Source of the DNA: Alphaproteobacteria bacterium
Lineage (GTDB): Bacteria > Pseudomonadota > Alphaproteobacteria > RF32 > CAG-239
Assembly: GCA_017645485.1 (NCBI GenBank)
Contig: JAGCOI010000061.1
Coordinates: forward strand, 1-8,581
Direction of reading: 5' to 3'
DNA length: 8,581 nucleotides
A model generated the notes under the pieces. That model saw nothing but the letters and a program-made list of their open reading frames with translations. It did no database searches and was not told where the DNA came from. Positions 1 through 5,979 of the stretch are shown here, piece after piece. The position numbers and the translations under genes were made by a program. Every line of letters begins with the position of its first letter. Position 1 is the first letter of the stretch.

Positions 1-452
1 ATATCACCGACCGTACCTCCGATTTCACATAATACAAAATCTTCGTCTGTTAAATGAGATAAAATAAACTCTTTAATTTCGTTTGTAACATGAGGTACAA
101 CCTGTATGGTTGCCCCTAAATATTCGCCGCGACGTTCTTTATTAATAACGTTTTGATAAATTTTGCCCGAAGTTGTACTGTCGTATTTTGTGGCCGAAAC
201 ACCGGAAAAACGTTCGTAATGACCTAAATCCAAATCCGCTTCCGTGCCGTCATCCGTGACATAAACTTCACCGTGTTGATAAGGGCTCATCGTTCCGGGA
301 TCAATATTTAAGTAAGGATCAAGTTTACGCAAGCGTACCTTAAAGCCTCGGCCCTGAAGAATAGTGGCAAGCGAGGCAGAAGCCAAACCTTTACCGAGCG
401 AAGAAACAACACCGCCGGTGATGAATATGAATTTTGTGTTTGAAGATGTCAT
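1..452 (-). CDS. pyrG: CTP synthase, N-terminal part (cut by window edge)
   Basis: CTP synthase makes CTP from UTP, ATP and glutamine in the cytoplasm. The window holds the first 150 residues, which belong to the amidoligase (synthetase) domain; the rest, including the glutaminase domain, lies off the left edge. Visible hallmarks are the nucleotide-binding stretch [12 protein letters not shown] (residues 11-22, with Lys21 at the position of E. coli Lys18), [20 protein letters not shown] (43-62), [10 protein letters not shown] (73-82, with Asp75 at the Mg-ligand position), [18 protein letters not shown] (96-113), TVQVVPH (115-121) and EIGGTVGD (143-150, with Glu143 at the second Mg-ligand position). 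The ATG at 450-452 is preceded by AAAGGA at normal spacing. It is the third gene of the tpiA-secG-pyrG block, 77 bp after secG, with a hairpin in the gap. The identification is secure; nothing is missing in the part seen. Confidence 0.97.
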   Translation of the reverse strand, partial: MTSSNTKFIFITGGVVSSLGKGLASASLATILQGRGFKVRLRKLDPYLNIDPGTMSPYQHGEVYVTDDGTEADLDLGHYERFSGVSATKYDSTTSGKIYQNVINKERRGEYLGATIQVVPHVTNEIKEFILSHLTDEDFVLCEIGGTVGD

Positions 453-475
453 GTTTTTTCCTTTATTTTAAAGTG

Positions 476-509
476 ATAAAGGCACCATCTGAAAAAGAGG
501 TGCCTTTAT
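476..509 (-). terminator. Perfect 11-bp inverted repeat between secG and pyrG (possible bidirectional terminator or attenuator)
   Basis: The arms ATAAAGGCACC (476-486) and GGTGCCTTTAT (499-509) are perfectly complementary, with a 12-nt loop. In the direction of secG and pyrG (minus strand) the stem ends in TTTAT followed by CACTTT, a poor U-tract, so termination there would be partial. In the opposite direction the stem is followed by a long T-rich run (510-523), which looks like a proper intrinsic terminator. It may trim secG mRNA, reduce transcription into pyrG, or stop antisense transcription. The inverted repeat is seen directly; the role is inferred. Confidence 0.55.
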
Positions 510-529
510 TTTTGTTTTGTTTATTCATT

Positions 530-853
530 CTATTTCTCAAGCGGAACGGTTGGAACACTCGGAACAGCCGGTGCGCTTTGTGAAACCGGAACGCTCTCGG
601 CAACGGAAGACGATTGTCTTTCGGCACCTTTATAATATATGGAAAGAGCAATACTGGTGATAAAAAATACGGTTGCCAGAATAGCCGTTAAACGCGTGAG
701 TAAATTACCCGTGCCGCGTGCACTTAAAAAACTGTTGGCACCCGAGCCGCCGCCAAGACCGTTTAAGGCACCGCCGCCGGACCGTTGCATTAATATCAAT
801 ACGACTAAAAAGATAGCCGTCATCAAATGTATAACAAGTAAAATAGAACCCAT
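530..853 (-). CDS. secG: Protein-export membrane protein SecG
   Basis: SecG is the small, non-essential subunit of the SecYEG translocon in the inner membrane and assists SecA-driven export. The 107-residue protein has the expected two hydrophobic helices, about residues 3-22 and 52-73. Between them is the family's Gly-rich cytoplasmic loop, seen here as LMQRSGGGALNGLGGGSGAN (21-40), followed by the conserved turn FLSARGTGNLLTRLTAIL (42-59). The C-terminal tail (81-107) is low-complexity, rich in Ser, Val and Pro with repeated VP pairs; such tails vary widely in this family. The ATG at 851-853 has AAGGA upstream and follows the tpiA stop by 16 bp, so the two are very likely co-transcribed and perhaps translationally coupled. 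Its position between tpiA and pyrG matches alphaproteobacterial gene order. Confidence 0.95.
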   Translation of the reverse strand: MGSILLVIHLMTAIFLVVLILMQRSGGGALNGLGGGSGANSFLSARGTGNLLTRLTAILATVFFITSIALSIYYKGAERQSSSVAESVPVSQSAPAVPSVPTVPLEK

Positions 854-869
854 TTATATTATTCCTTAT

Positions 870-1625
870 TTATTTTGCTGTTTCAATAATAGCCGTAAAA
901 TCTGCCGACTTCAAGCTTGCTCCGCCGATAAGACCGCCATCAATATTTTCTTGAGCAAGAAGTTCTGCCGCGTTTGCCGGCTTCATGGAGCCACCATACA
1001 AAATACGCATGCGAGATGCAATAGCTTTGCCGCATTTTTGAACAAGAACTTTTCTGATGTGTGCGTGAACGGCCTCGGCATCTGCCGGTGTGGCGGTTTT
1101 TCCCGTGCCGATGGCCCAAACGGGTTCGTAGGCAATAACCGTGTTGGCAGCCGTAGATTCATTGGGCAGAGAACCTTTAATTTGTTTTTCGGTCACTTCG
1201 AAAGCCTTGCCTGCCTCGCGTTCGGTAAGTGTTTCGCCGACACATATAATGACTTTTAAGCCTGCTTTAATGGCGGCTTGAGCTTTTGCTTTTACAAGAG
1301 CATTTGTTTCTTTATGATCGGTGCGTCGTTCCGAGTGCCCCAAAATAACGTATTCACAACCCGCATCTTTAAGCATATAGGGACTGATATCGCCCGTGTG
1401 TGCACCTTTTTCTTCAATGTGACAATCTTGTGCGCCAAGCATGACTTTTGAGCCGCGCAAAGCCTTTTTAACCGTTGTGAGTAAGGTAAAAGGAGGACAA
1501 ACCAAAACTTCAGTATTCGGTTTTAAGTTTTTGACATTTAAAGAAATTTCTTTGGCAAGAGTGGCGGAATCAGCTATAAGACCATTCATTTTCCAGTTGC
1601 CGGCGATAAGCTTTTTACGAGACAT
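870..1625 (-). CDS. tpiA: Triosephosphate isomerase
   Basis: This cytoplasmic enzyme interconverts dihydroxyacetone phosphate and glyceraldehyde 3-phosphate in glycolysis and gluconeogenesis. The 251-residue length is typical for a single TIM barrel. All catalytic elements are visible: GNWKMNG (9-15, with substrate-binding Asn10 and Lys12), the electrophilic His97 in LGHSERR, the catalytic base Glu167 in AYEPVWAIGTGKTATP (165-180, which also holds the mobile loop 6), and the phosphate-gripping YGGSMKPANA (210-219) and DGGLIGGASL (229-238). The enzyme should therefore be active. The ATG is preceded by AAAGGA. It is the first gene of the tpiA-secG-pyrG block and is transcribed away from ppiD across a 182-bp region. 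I found no convincing -35/-10 pair for it there, although the region is very AT-rich and a weaker promoter could be hidden. Confidence 0.98.
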   Translation of the reverse strand: MSRKKLIAGNWKMNGLIADSATLAKEISLNVKNLKPNTEVLVCPPFTLLTTVKKALRGSKVMLGAQDCHIEEKGAHTGDISPYMLKDAGCEYVILGHSERRTDHKETNALVKAKAQAAIKAGLKVIICVGETLTEREAGKAFEVTEKQIKGSLPNESTAANTVIAYEPVWAIGTGKTATPADAEAVHAHIRKVLVQKCGKAIASRMRILYGGSMKPANAAELLAQENIDGGLIGGASLKSADFTAIIETAK

Positions 1626-1662
1626 TTTTTTTCCTTTGTAAAATTAAACATTTTGGGAAATA

Positions 1663-1750
1663 TTTTGCATATAGTTTTTGTTTTTTCCAGATAAAAAATA
1701 GGCTTTTGCATAAAAAAACTTTTCAACACCGATATTTAATTGTTTGCATT
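1663..1750. repeat. Three TTTGCAT copies in the tpiA/ppiD intergenic region
   Basis: TTTTGCATA occurs at 1663-1671 and again at 1704-1712, and TTTGCATT at 1743-1750. All are in the same orientation, about 38-41 bp apart. The third copy contains the -35 hexamer of the ppiD promoter; the first two lie in the presumed tpiA promoter and leader region. Regular spacing near four helical turns would fit a DNA-binding protein, but the motif is short and the background is AT-rich. The repeats are seen directly; regulation is only a possibility. Confidence 0.35.
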
Positions 1751-1772
1751 CAAAAATGAATATGACTATAAT
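1744..1772 (+). promoter_or_regulatory. Sigma70-type promoter of ppiD
   Basis: A perfect TATAAT -10 box lies at 1767-1772. A TTGCAT -35 box (three of six consensus positions, including the important TTG) lies at 1744-1749, leaving the optimal 17-bp spacer. Transcription should start near 1779, giving a leader of about 29 nt before the ATG at 1808. This placement argues against the TTG at 1787 as the start codon, since it would leave almost no leader. Confidence 0.7.
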
Positions 1773-1807
1773 GCCCAAAAACAATTTTGAAAATACGGGA
1801 AAAAAAC

Positions 1808-3694
1808 ATGATTAGCAAATTTGCAAGAGCACAAAAAAGTTGGATTGCCAAACTGATTTTAACCTTAACGGCATTGAGTTTTATGTCGCTTTTCGGCATA
1901 ACCGGATATCTGTCAAGCGCTTCTGAAAACAGAACAGTGATTAAGGTTGACGGCTTTGAAACGAGTCAGGCAGAATTTTCATATGAATTTCAAAAAGAGT
2001 TGAATGCAGCCAAAAACATCATGAATATTGATTTTAATGATGAGGAAAATGACGGGCTTCGTTCCGAATTAATGAATGTGGTTGCCAAAAGAATGGTTCA
2101 AAATGCCATTATTGACCGTACGGCTCAAAAGTACCATGTGTTGTTCAGTCGTAATCTTATCGGACAAGTTATCAGAAGTGATGCTTCTTTTCATGATTTA
2201 ACGGGAAAATTTAATCCGGATTTATTCCGCCGTGTTTTATCCGAAAACAGTATCAGCGAATCGGAATATGTTAAATCTGTTGAACGCGGTTTGGCCGAGC
2301 AGATTTTAACGATATGGCCCGTACAGCATATTGTTGTGCCTGAAGTGATGATTGATGCCGAATTGCAGATTGATAATAAGCGTCGCACTTTTAAATATGC
2401 AATTATTGATCCTGAAGAGATGCAAATTGACAGAGATATATCAAACGAAGAAACAGAACAATATTATGAAGATTTTGCGCCGACGTTTGTGGCACCGGAA
2501 ACAAGAGATTTATCAATTGTTTATGTAAGTGTGGACGATATTTCATCAAAAATGGTCATACCGAGTGAAGATATTAAAGCTTATTATGACGAACATATTA
2601 CAAATTATGAACAACCCGAAAAGCGGGAAGTGTTGCAAATGATGTTTGACACTGAAAGTGCCGCAAATGCCGATTATATAAGACTTGGAAACGGTGAAGA
2701 TTTTTATCAGGTGGCTGAAGAAGATGCGCATCAGTCAAAATCTGAAACGGAGTTAGGCGTTGTTTCTGAAGACGAGCTTGTTTTTGAAATAGCCGAAGAT
2801 GTGTTTGCCTTATCTGAGGGTGAATATACAAAACCCGTTCAAGTCGGAGATATTTGGCAGATTATGAAAGTTGTTAAAGTGACGGCACCGACCAAAACAG
2901 ATTATGCCGTTGCTTCGGAAGAAATCAGAACCGAACTTTTAAATGAGCGGTTGTATGATGAAATTTATGATGTTTTAAGCAAAATGGAAGATGAAATCGG
3001 TGCCGGTAAGTCTTTGGAAGATATTGCGACAGATTTTAATACTAATATTGTGTCGGTCAAAGGTTTTTCCGATGACGGTAAAGCATCGGAAGCTCCGAGT
3101 TATCTGTCTGATTTGTTAAAATCAAGCGAGTTTATTGATACGGTATTTTCGTATGCGGTTGGTGAAACAAGTCAAACAATTGAGGGTGATGAAGGGTTGG
3201 CCATTGTTCGCATTGATGATGTGCATGAAATGCGTACGAAAGACATTGATGAAGTTCGTGCGCAAATTAAACAAATGTGGCAGGAAAATGAAAAGACTGT
3301 GATGGCAAGAGAAAAAGCAAACGATATTATCAGTGATGTTGAAAACGGTGACGATTTTTCGGACACGGTACGTCGTTACGGATTGCCTGTTTTGAAATCA
3401 CAACCGGTAACGCGTAATGAAACTTTTTCCGGTTTAACGTATGCCGATATGAAAGAATTGTTTGCTCAACAGGTAAATACCCCTTATCAAACAATAATCG
3501 GTCAGAAATATGTGGTTGTATTGCCTGATGAGGAATATGAAAATTCGGTACCTTTGGGCGATGATGAGAAAAAGCTTGTTAAAAACAAAATGCAACAGAG
3601 TTATATGGCGGATTTGCAAAAAGCACTGCTCGATTCATATGCAAAGGATTACAATATTAAAATCAAATACGATTTGATGGGTATTGCCGAATAA
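1808..3694 (+). CDS. ppiD: PpiD-like membrane-anchored periplasmic folding factor (SurA N-terminal domain, degenerate parvulin domain)
   Basis: PpiD-type proteins sit at the periplasmic exit of the Sec translocon and help newly exported proteins fold. The 628 residues match E. coli PpiD in length. A short basic N-terminus (SKFARAQKSWIAK, 3-15) leads into one membrane anchor (about 15-36), and the remainder is periplasmic. The SurA/PpiD N-terminal domain includes the hallmark FHDLTGKFNPDLFRRVL (128-144) followed by ISESEYVKSVERGLAEQIL (149-167). A parvulin-like domain spans about 270-358, but it is degenerate: the usual conserved His near its start is replaced (VLQMMF, 275-280) and the GG pair of the GG-x-LG motif is absent (TELG, 314-317). 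It probably works as a chaperone rather than an isomerase, as is known for E. coli PpiD. Start choice: the reading frame is open from a TTG at 1787, but the ATG at 1808 has GGGA seven bases upstream and fits the promoter. Divergent placement from tpiA is conserved synteny, and export links it to secG. Confidence 0.88.
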   Translation: MISKFARAQKSWIAKLILTLTALSFMSLFGITGYLSSASENRTVIKVDGFETSQAEFSYEFQKELNAAKNIMNIDFNDEENDGLRSELMNVVAKRMVQNAIIDRTAQKYHVLFSRNLIGQVIRSDASFHDLTGKFNPDLFRRVLSENSISESEYVKSVERGLAEQILTIWPVQHIVVPEVMIDAELQIDNKRRTFKYAIIDPEEMQIDRDISNEETEQYYEDFAPTFVAPETRDLSIVYVSVDDISSKMVIPSEDIKAYYDEHITNYEQPEKREVLQMMFDTESAANADYIRLGNGEDFYQVAEEDAHQSKSETELGVVSEDELVFEIAEDVFALSEGEYTKPVQVGDIWQIMKVVKVTAPTKTDYAVASEEIRTELLNERLYDEIYDVLSKMEDEIGAGKSLEDIATDFNTNIVSVKGFSDDGKASEAPSYLSDLLKSSEFIDTVFSYAVGETSQTIEGDEGLAIVRIDDVHEMRTKDIDEVRAQIKQMWQENEKTVMAREKANDIISDVENGDDFSDTVRRYGLPVLKSQPVTRNETFSGLTYADMKELFAQQVNTPYQTIIGQKYVVVLPDEEYENSVPLGDDEKKLVKNKMQQSYMADLQKALLDSYAKDYNIKIKYDLMGIAE

Positions 3695-3700
3695 TTTAAT

Positions 3701-3728
3701 AAACCGCCACAAACGGCGGTTTTTGTTT
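3701..3728 (+). terminator. Intrinsic terminator after ppiD
   Basis: AAACCGCC (3701-3708) pairs with GGCGGTTT (3715-3722) around a 6-nt loop, and the stem runs into TTTTTGTTT. This is a standard Rho-independent terminator lying 6 bp after the ppiD stop codon and 16 bp before the fmt start. If efficient, fmt needs its own promoter inside the end of ppiD; if leaky, it sets a lower fmt level by read-through. Confidence 0.85.
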
Positions 3729-3731
3729 CAC

Positions 3732-3737
3732 AAAGGA
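3732..3737 (+). promoter_or_regulatory. Ribosome binding site fixing the fmt start
   Basis: AAAGGA is followed by six bases and then ATG at 3744. The open frame extends upstream to a TTG at 3684, which overlaps the ppiD stop and the terminator hairpin and has no binding site of its own. The ATG is therefore the start. Confidence 0.8.
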
Positions 3738-3743
3738 TATAAA

Positions 3744-4655
3744 ATGAAAATAGTTTTTATGGGAACGCCGGATTTTGCCGTGCCTGTTTTGGAAAGGCTT
3801 ATTAAAGAACATGAAGTGATTTGTGTGTATACGCGTGCTCCGAAATCTGCAGGAAGAGGACATGAACTGAAAAAAACACCTGTTCATCTTGTGGCTGAAA
3901 AATACGGTATTGAAGTCAGAACGCCGACAACATTGAAAGATGAAAACATTCAAAAAGAATTTGTGTCTTTAGATGCCGATGTTGCCGTTGTGGCGGCATA
4001 CGGATTGATACTTCCGAGTACAATTATTAAGGCTTATCGTTTTGGGTGTTTGAATGTGCATGCATCATTGTTGCCCAGATGGCGTGGAGCCGCACCGATA
4101 CAACGCGCCATTGAAGCCGGTGATAAAGAAAGCGGTGTGACGATTATGGAAGTTGTTGAAGCTTTAGATGCCGGGCGCATGTATAAAAAAGCGGTGATTC
4201 CGATTACAAAAGAAACAACGGGGGGAACTTTGCATGACAGTTTATCTGTTTGCGGTGCTCATTTAATGAGTGAAGTTTTGCAACACATAACGCAAATAGT
4301 GCCGCAAGAACAAGATGCAATGCAAGTGACATATGCTCAAAAACTTGAAAAAGATGAAGAGAAATTGGATTTTCAACAATCGGCGACGGATTTAGAGCGT
4401 AAAATCAGAGCCTTTAATCCTTTTCCGGCAACTTATTTTGAGTATAAAAATGAACGTTTTAAAGTACTGAAAGCAGATGTGTCCGATATATCAGGAAATC
4501 CCGGTGAAATTATAGAGGGTAAAAAATCTCTTGTTATCGGGTGTAAAAAAGACTCGTTGGAGATTCTTGAAATTCAACGACAGGGAAAACGTATTATGAC
4601 GGCACAAGAATTGTTGCGTGGTTTGGAATTTGAAAAAGGTTATTGTGTTAACTGA
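3744..4655 (+). CDS. fmt: Methionyl-tRNA formyltransferase
   Basis: Fmt transfers a formyl group from 10-formyltetrahydrofolate to Met-tRNA(fMet) in the cytoplasm, preparing the bacterial initiator tRNA. From the ATG at 3744 the protein has 303 residues, near the usual 310-315. The N-terminal Rossmann-like domain begins MKIVFMGTPDFAVPVLERL. The catalytic triad is intact: Asn104 and His106 in LNVHASLLPRWRGAAPIQ (103-120) and Asp142 in EALDAGRMY (139-147), equivalent to E. coli Asn106, His108 and Asp144. The C-terminal tRNA-binding domain is present from about residue 205 and includes KIRAFNPFPATYF (220-232). Fmt genes often sit beside def (peptide deformylase), which is not seen here. It follows ppiD across a terminator and ends one base before the stop codon of the convergent gene at 4657. 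Confidence 0.97.
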   Translation: MKIVFMGTPDFAVPVLERLIKEHEVICVYTRAPKSAGRGHELKKTPVHLVAEKYGIEVRTPTTLKDENIQKEFVSLDADVAVVAAYGLILPSTIIKAYRFGCLNVHASLLPRWRGAAPIQRAIEAGDKESGVTIMEVVEALDAGRMYKKAVIPITKETTGGTLHDSLSVCGAHLMSEVLQHITQIVPQEQDAMQVTYAQKLEKDEEKLDFQQSATDLERKIRAFNPFPATYFEYKNERFKVLKADVSDISGNPGEIIEGKKSLVIGCKKDSLEILEIQRQGKRIMTAQELLRGLEFEKGYCVN

Positions 4656-4656
4656 T

Positions 4657-5235
4657 TTATTGAACTTCACCGTCATATAATATAAATTCATTATATCCGG
4701 AAAGCTTGTTAAGTGTGGCTTGCAGTTCATTGTTTTCGGGCAATGTACCTGTTTTTTGGAATTGTTTTAAAGATTTCAGATATTGCGCATATCTGTTTTT
4801 ATAAGAGGGTACATCAGAACTTTCAAAATCTTGAGGGGCAGGTTGAGTTATCTCAAGAAGCGGTATTGATGCGTTAGGTTTTTTTTGTATGTCTTGAGAT
4901 GATAAAAGAGGTGTATTTTGCTGTTTTTTAACTTCAATGTTTTGTTGAGGTTTCTCTTCTAGCAGAGGTACGTTGTTGTCAGCTTGCTGCTGAATATCGT
5001 CATCTTCTGTGTCTTCTGTAGAAATTTGAGGTTCGTTTGGCAAAGCTATGACACGTCCGTCTATAATCTTATACCGACGTTGACTGAAATCGGACAATTG
5101 ATCTTCAACTTCCTGATCCAAAGGTTTTAATTTTTCAACAGATGGCGCAAAAGCATCGTTCGGAATAAAAAAACCTTGTGCGGCAAGTGAACCGGACATA
5201 CCAATAAAAAGCATTGCAAAAATAAAATATTTCAT
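4657..5235 (-). CDS. Exported protein of unknown function with a low-complexity PLL-repeat linker
   Basis: I do not recognise a family. The 192-residue protein begins with a type I signal peptide (MKYFIFAMLFIGMSGSLAA), probably cleaved near residue 19-20, so it should be periplasmic or secreted. No lipobox Cys is present, and there is no Cys in the mature protein. Residues about 25-68 form a short segment with possible structure (KLKPLDQEVEDQLSDF, then RRYKIIDGRVIALPNEP). Residues about 70-140 are a Gln/Asn/Glu/Asp-rich, probably disordered linker containing VPLL (89-92), TPLL (108-111) and IPLL (124-127). A more ordered C-terminus follows (SYKNRYAQYLKSLKQFQKTG, 144-163, and the end at 192). 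It is divergent from the HExxH protein at 5287 with 51 bp between them, and convergent with fmt. Only a weak GAG lies upstream of its ATG. The signal peptide and uninterrupted length support a real gene. Confidence 0.8.
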   Translation of the reverse strand: MKYFIFAMLFIGMSGSLAAQGFFIPNDAFAPSVEKLKPLDQEVEDQLSDFSQRRYKIIDGRVIALPNEPQISTEDTEDDDIQQQADNNVPLLEEKPQQNIEVKKQQNTPLLSSQDIQKKPNASIPLLEITQPAPQDFESSDVPSYKNRYAQYLKSLKQFQKTGTLPENNELQATLNKLSGYNEFILYDGEVQ

Positions 5236-5242
5236 CTATATT
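5214..5242 (+). promoter_or_regulatory. Candidate promoter for the HExxH protein gene
   Basis: TTGCAA (5214-5219) and TATATT (5237-5242) are separated by exactly 17 bp, predicting a start near 5249 and a leader of about 38 nt. The elements overlap the signal-peptide codons of the divergent gene, which is plausible for so short an intergenic gap. Both boxes are imperfect and the region is AT-rich, so this is only a candidate. Confidence 0.4.
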
Positions 5243-5257
5243 AACTCAATTAACTCA
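5240..5257. repeat. Perfect tandem repeat of ATTAACTCA in the divergent promoter region
   Basis: ATTAACTCA occurs twice head to tail (5240-5248 and 5249-5257) in the 51-bp gap between the two exported-protein genes. It covers the predicted start of the plus-strand transcript and lies just upstream of the minus-strand ATG. It could be an operator serving both genes, or a simple duplication. The repeat is seen directly; the function is unknown. Confidence 0.5.
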
Positions 5258-5286
5258 AAAATAAAATACACTGACGATATAATATC

Positions 5287-5979
5287 ATGAAAAAACTTTT
5301 TTATATATTAATTTTTTTCAGTTTTGCATTTTTTTCGGTTTCATCAAAAGCCGGCAATATGAATGCACGCTGTAAACCGTTTGTGCAAGCGCCGCATTTA
5401 ACGATTAAAGTTAAATTTGAACCGTTGCGTTATGATTATTCCAAAGCTCCTCGTACGCTTGAAAAAATGCACCAAAAAGAATATAACGGAGTGACTCATG
5501 ATAATTACAGAATTAACGGGTTGACGCCATATAATTTAAAGACAACTTTGGAATTTAATATATTCAAAAAAGTTTTTAATGATGGTGTAACATGTTTTTA
5601 CCCCGGTCAAATTGATTTGGTTTTAACCTTAAAAGATCCGGTCATTTATATTGCACGAGATATTAAGCGTGGAAGTTGTGAATATAAAATTACCATGCGT
5701 CATGAACAGACGCATGAACAAGTTAATCTTGATGCATTAGAATATTATTTGCCGAAAATTCGAGATGCATTTATTGCAACCGTGAAGAAATATGCGGTTG
5801 CCGGGCGTGAGCAGGATGATGTTCCTTTGGAAGTTGTGCAGGAAAATTTGCATAAAAAATATTTTGAAGCATTAAATCCGCTTTTAGAAGAATTGCAACA
5901 AGAAATTGCCAAGGAACAGAGCAAATTTGATACGCTTGAAAATTACAATTATGAATCAAGTTTATGCCACAAAAACTAA
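5287..5979 (+). CDS. Exported protein with an HExxH motif (putative metalloprotease-like, unassigned)
   Basis: The 230-residue protein starts with a type I signal peptide (MKKLFYILIFFSFAFFSVSS), probably cut after SSKA at residue 22, so it should act in the periplasm or outside. The mature part has four Cys (29, 103, 131, 227), compatible with two disulfides. HEQTH at 139-143 fits the zinc-binding HExxH pattern and sits at the start of a probable helix (ITMRHEQTHEQVNLDALEYY, 135-154); Glu146, Asp149 and Glu152 are possible third ligands. A beta-rich segment (about 38-125) precedes it and a helical, charged C-terminus (about 180-218) follows. HExxH also occurs by chance. The layout of a secreted beta domain, a Cys and then a helix with HExxH recalls the DUF922 predicted secreted Zn-protease family, but I cannot confirm membership. 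No clear ribosome binding site precedes the ATG; the signal peptide supports this start. The TAA overlaps the stop codon of the convergent gene. Confidence 0.82.
   Translation: MKKLFYILIFFSFAFFSVSSKAGNMNARCKPFVQAPHLTIKVKFEPLRYDYSKAPRTLEKMHQKEYNGVTHDNYRINGLTPYNLKTTLEFNIFKKVFNDGVTCFYPGQIDLVLTLKDPVIYIARDIKRGSCEYKITMRHEQTHEQVNLDALEYYLPKIRDAFIATVKKYAVAGREQDDVPLEVVQENLHKKYFEALNPLLEELQQEIAKEQSKFDTLENYNYESSLCHKN

Noticed and set aside
639..1259. A 206-codon plus-strand open frame across secG and tpiA
   Set aside because: It lies antisense to two securely identified genes, has no recognisable domain, and its composition (Cys, Asn and Phe rich) is that of a shadow frame.
1787..1807. TTG at 1787 as the ppiD start
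   Set aside because: It would lie only about 8 bases after the predicted transcription start and has no binding site; the ATG at 1808 fits the promoter, spacing and family N-terminus.
3684..3743. TTG at 3684 as the fmt start
   Set aside because: It overlaps the end of ppiD and the terminator hairpin, and adds 20 basic residues not found in Fmt; the ATG at 3744 has AAAGGA and begins with the family's conserved MKIVFMGTP.
4675..4696. ATATAAT/ATTATAT inverted repeat after fmt
   Set aside because: The stem contains only A-T pairs, lacks a T-run and lies in the coding end of the convergent gene, so it is unlikely to terminate transcription.
5278..5283. Perfect TATAAT just upstream of the HExxH protein ATG
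   Set aside because: It ends three bases before the ATG, so transcription would begin inside the coding region. It is also part of a small GATAT-A-ATATC palindrome that arises easily in AT-rich DNA.
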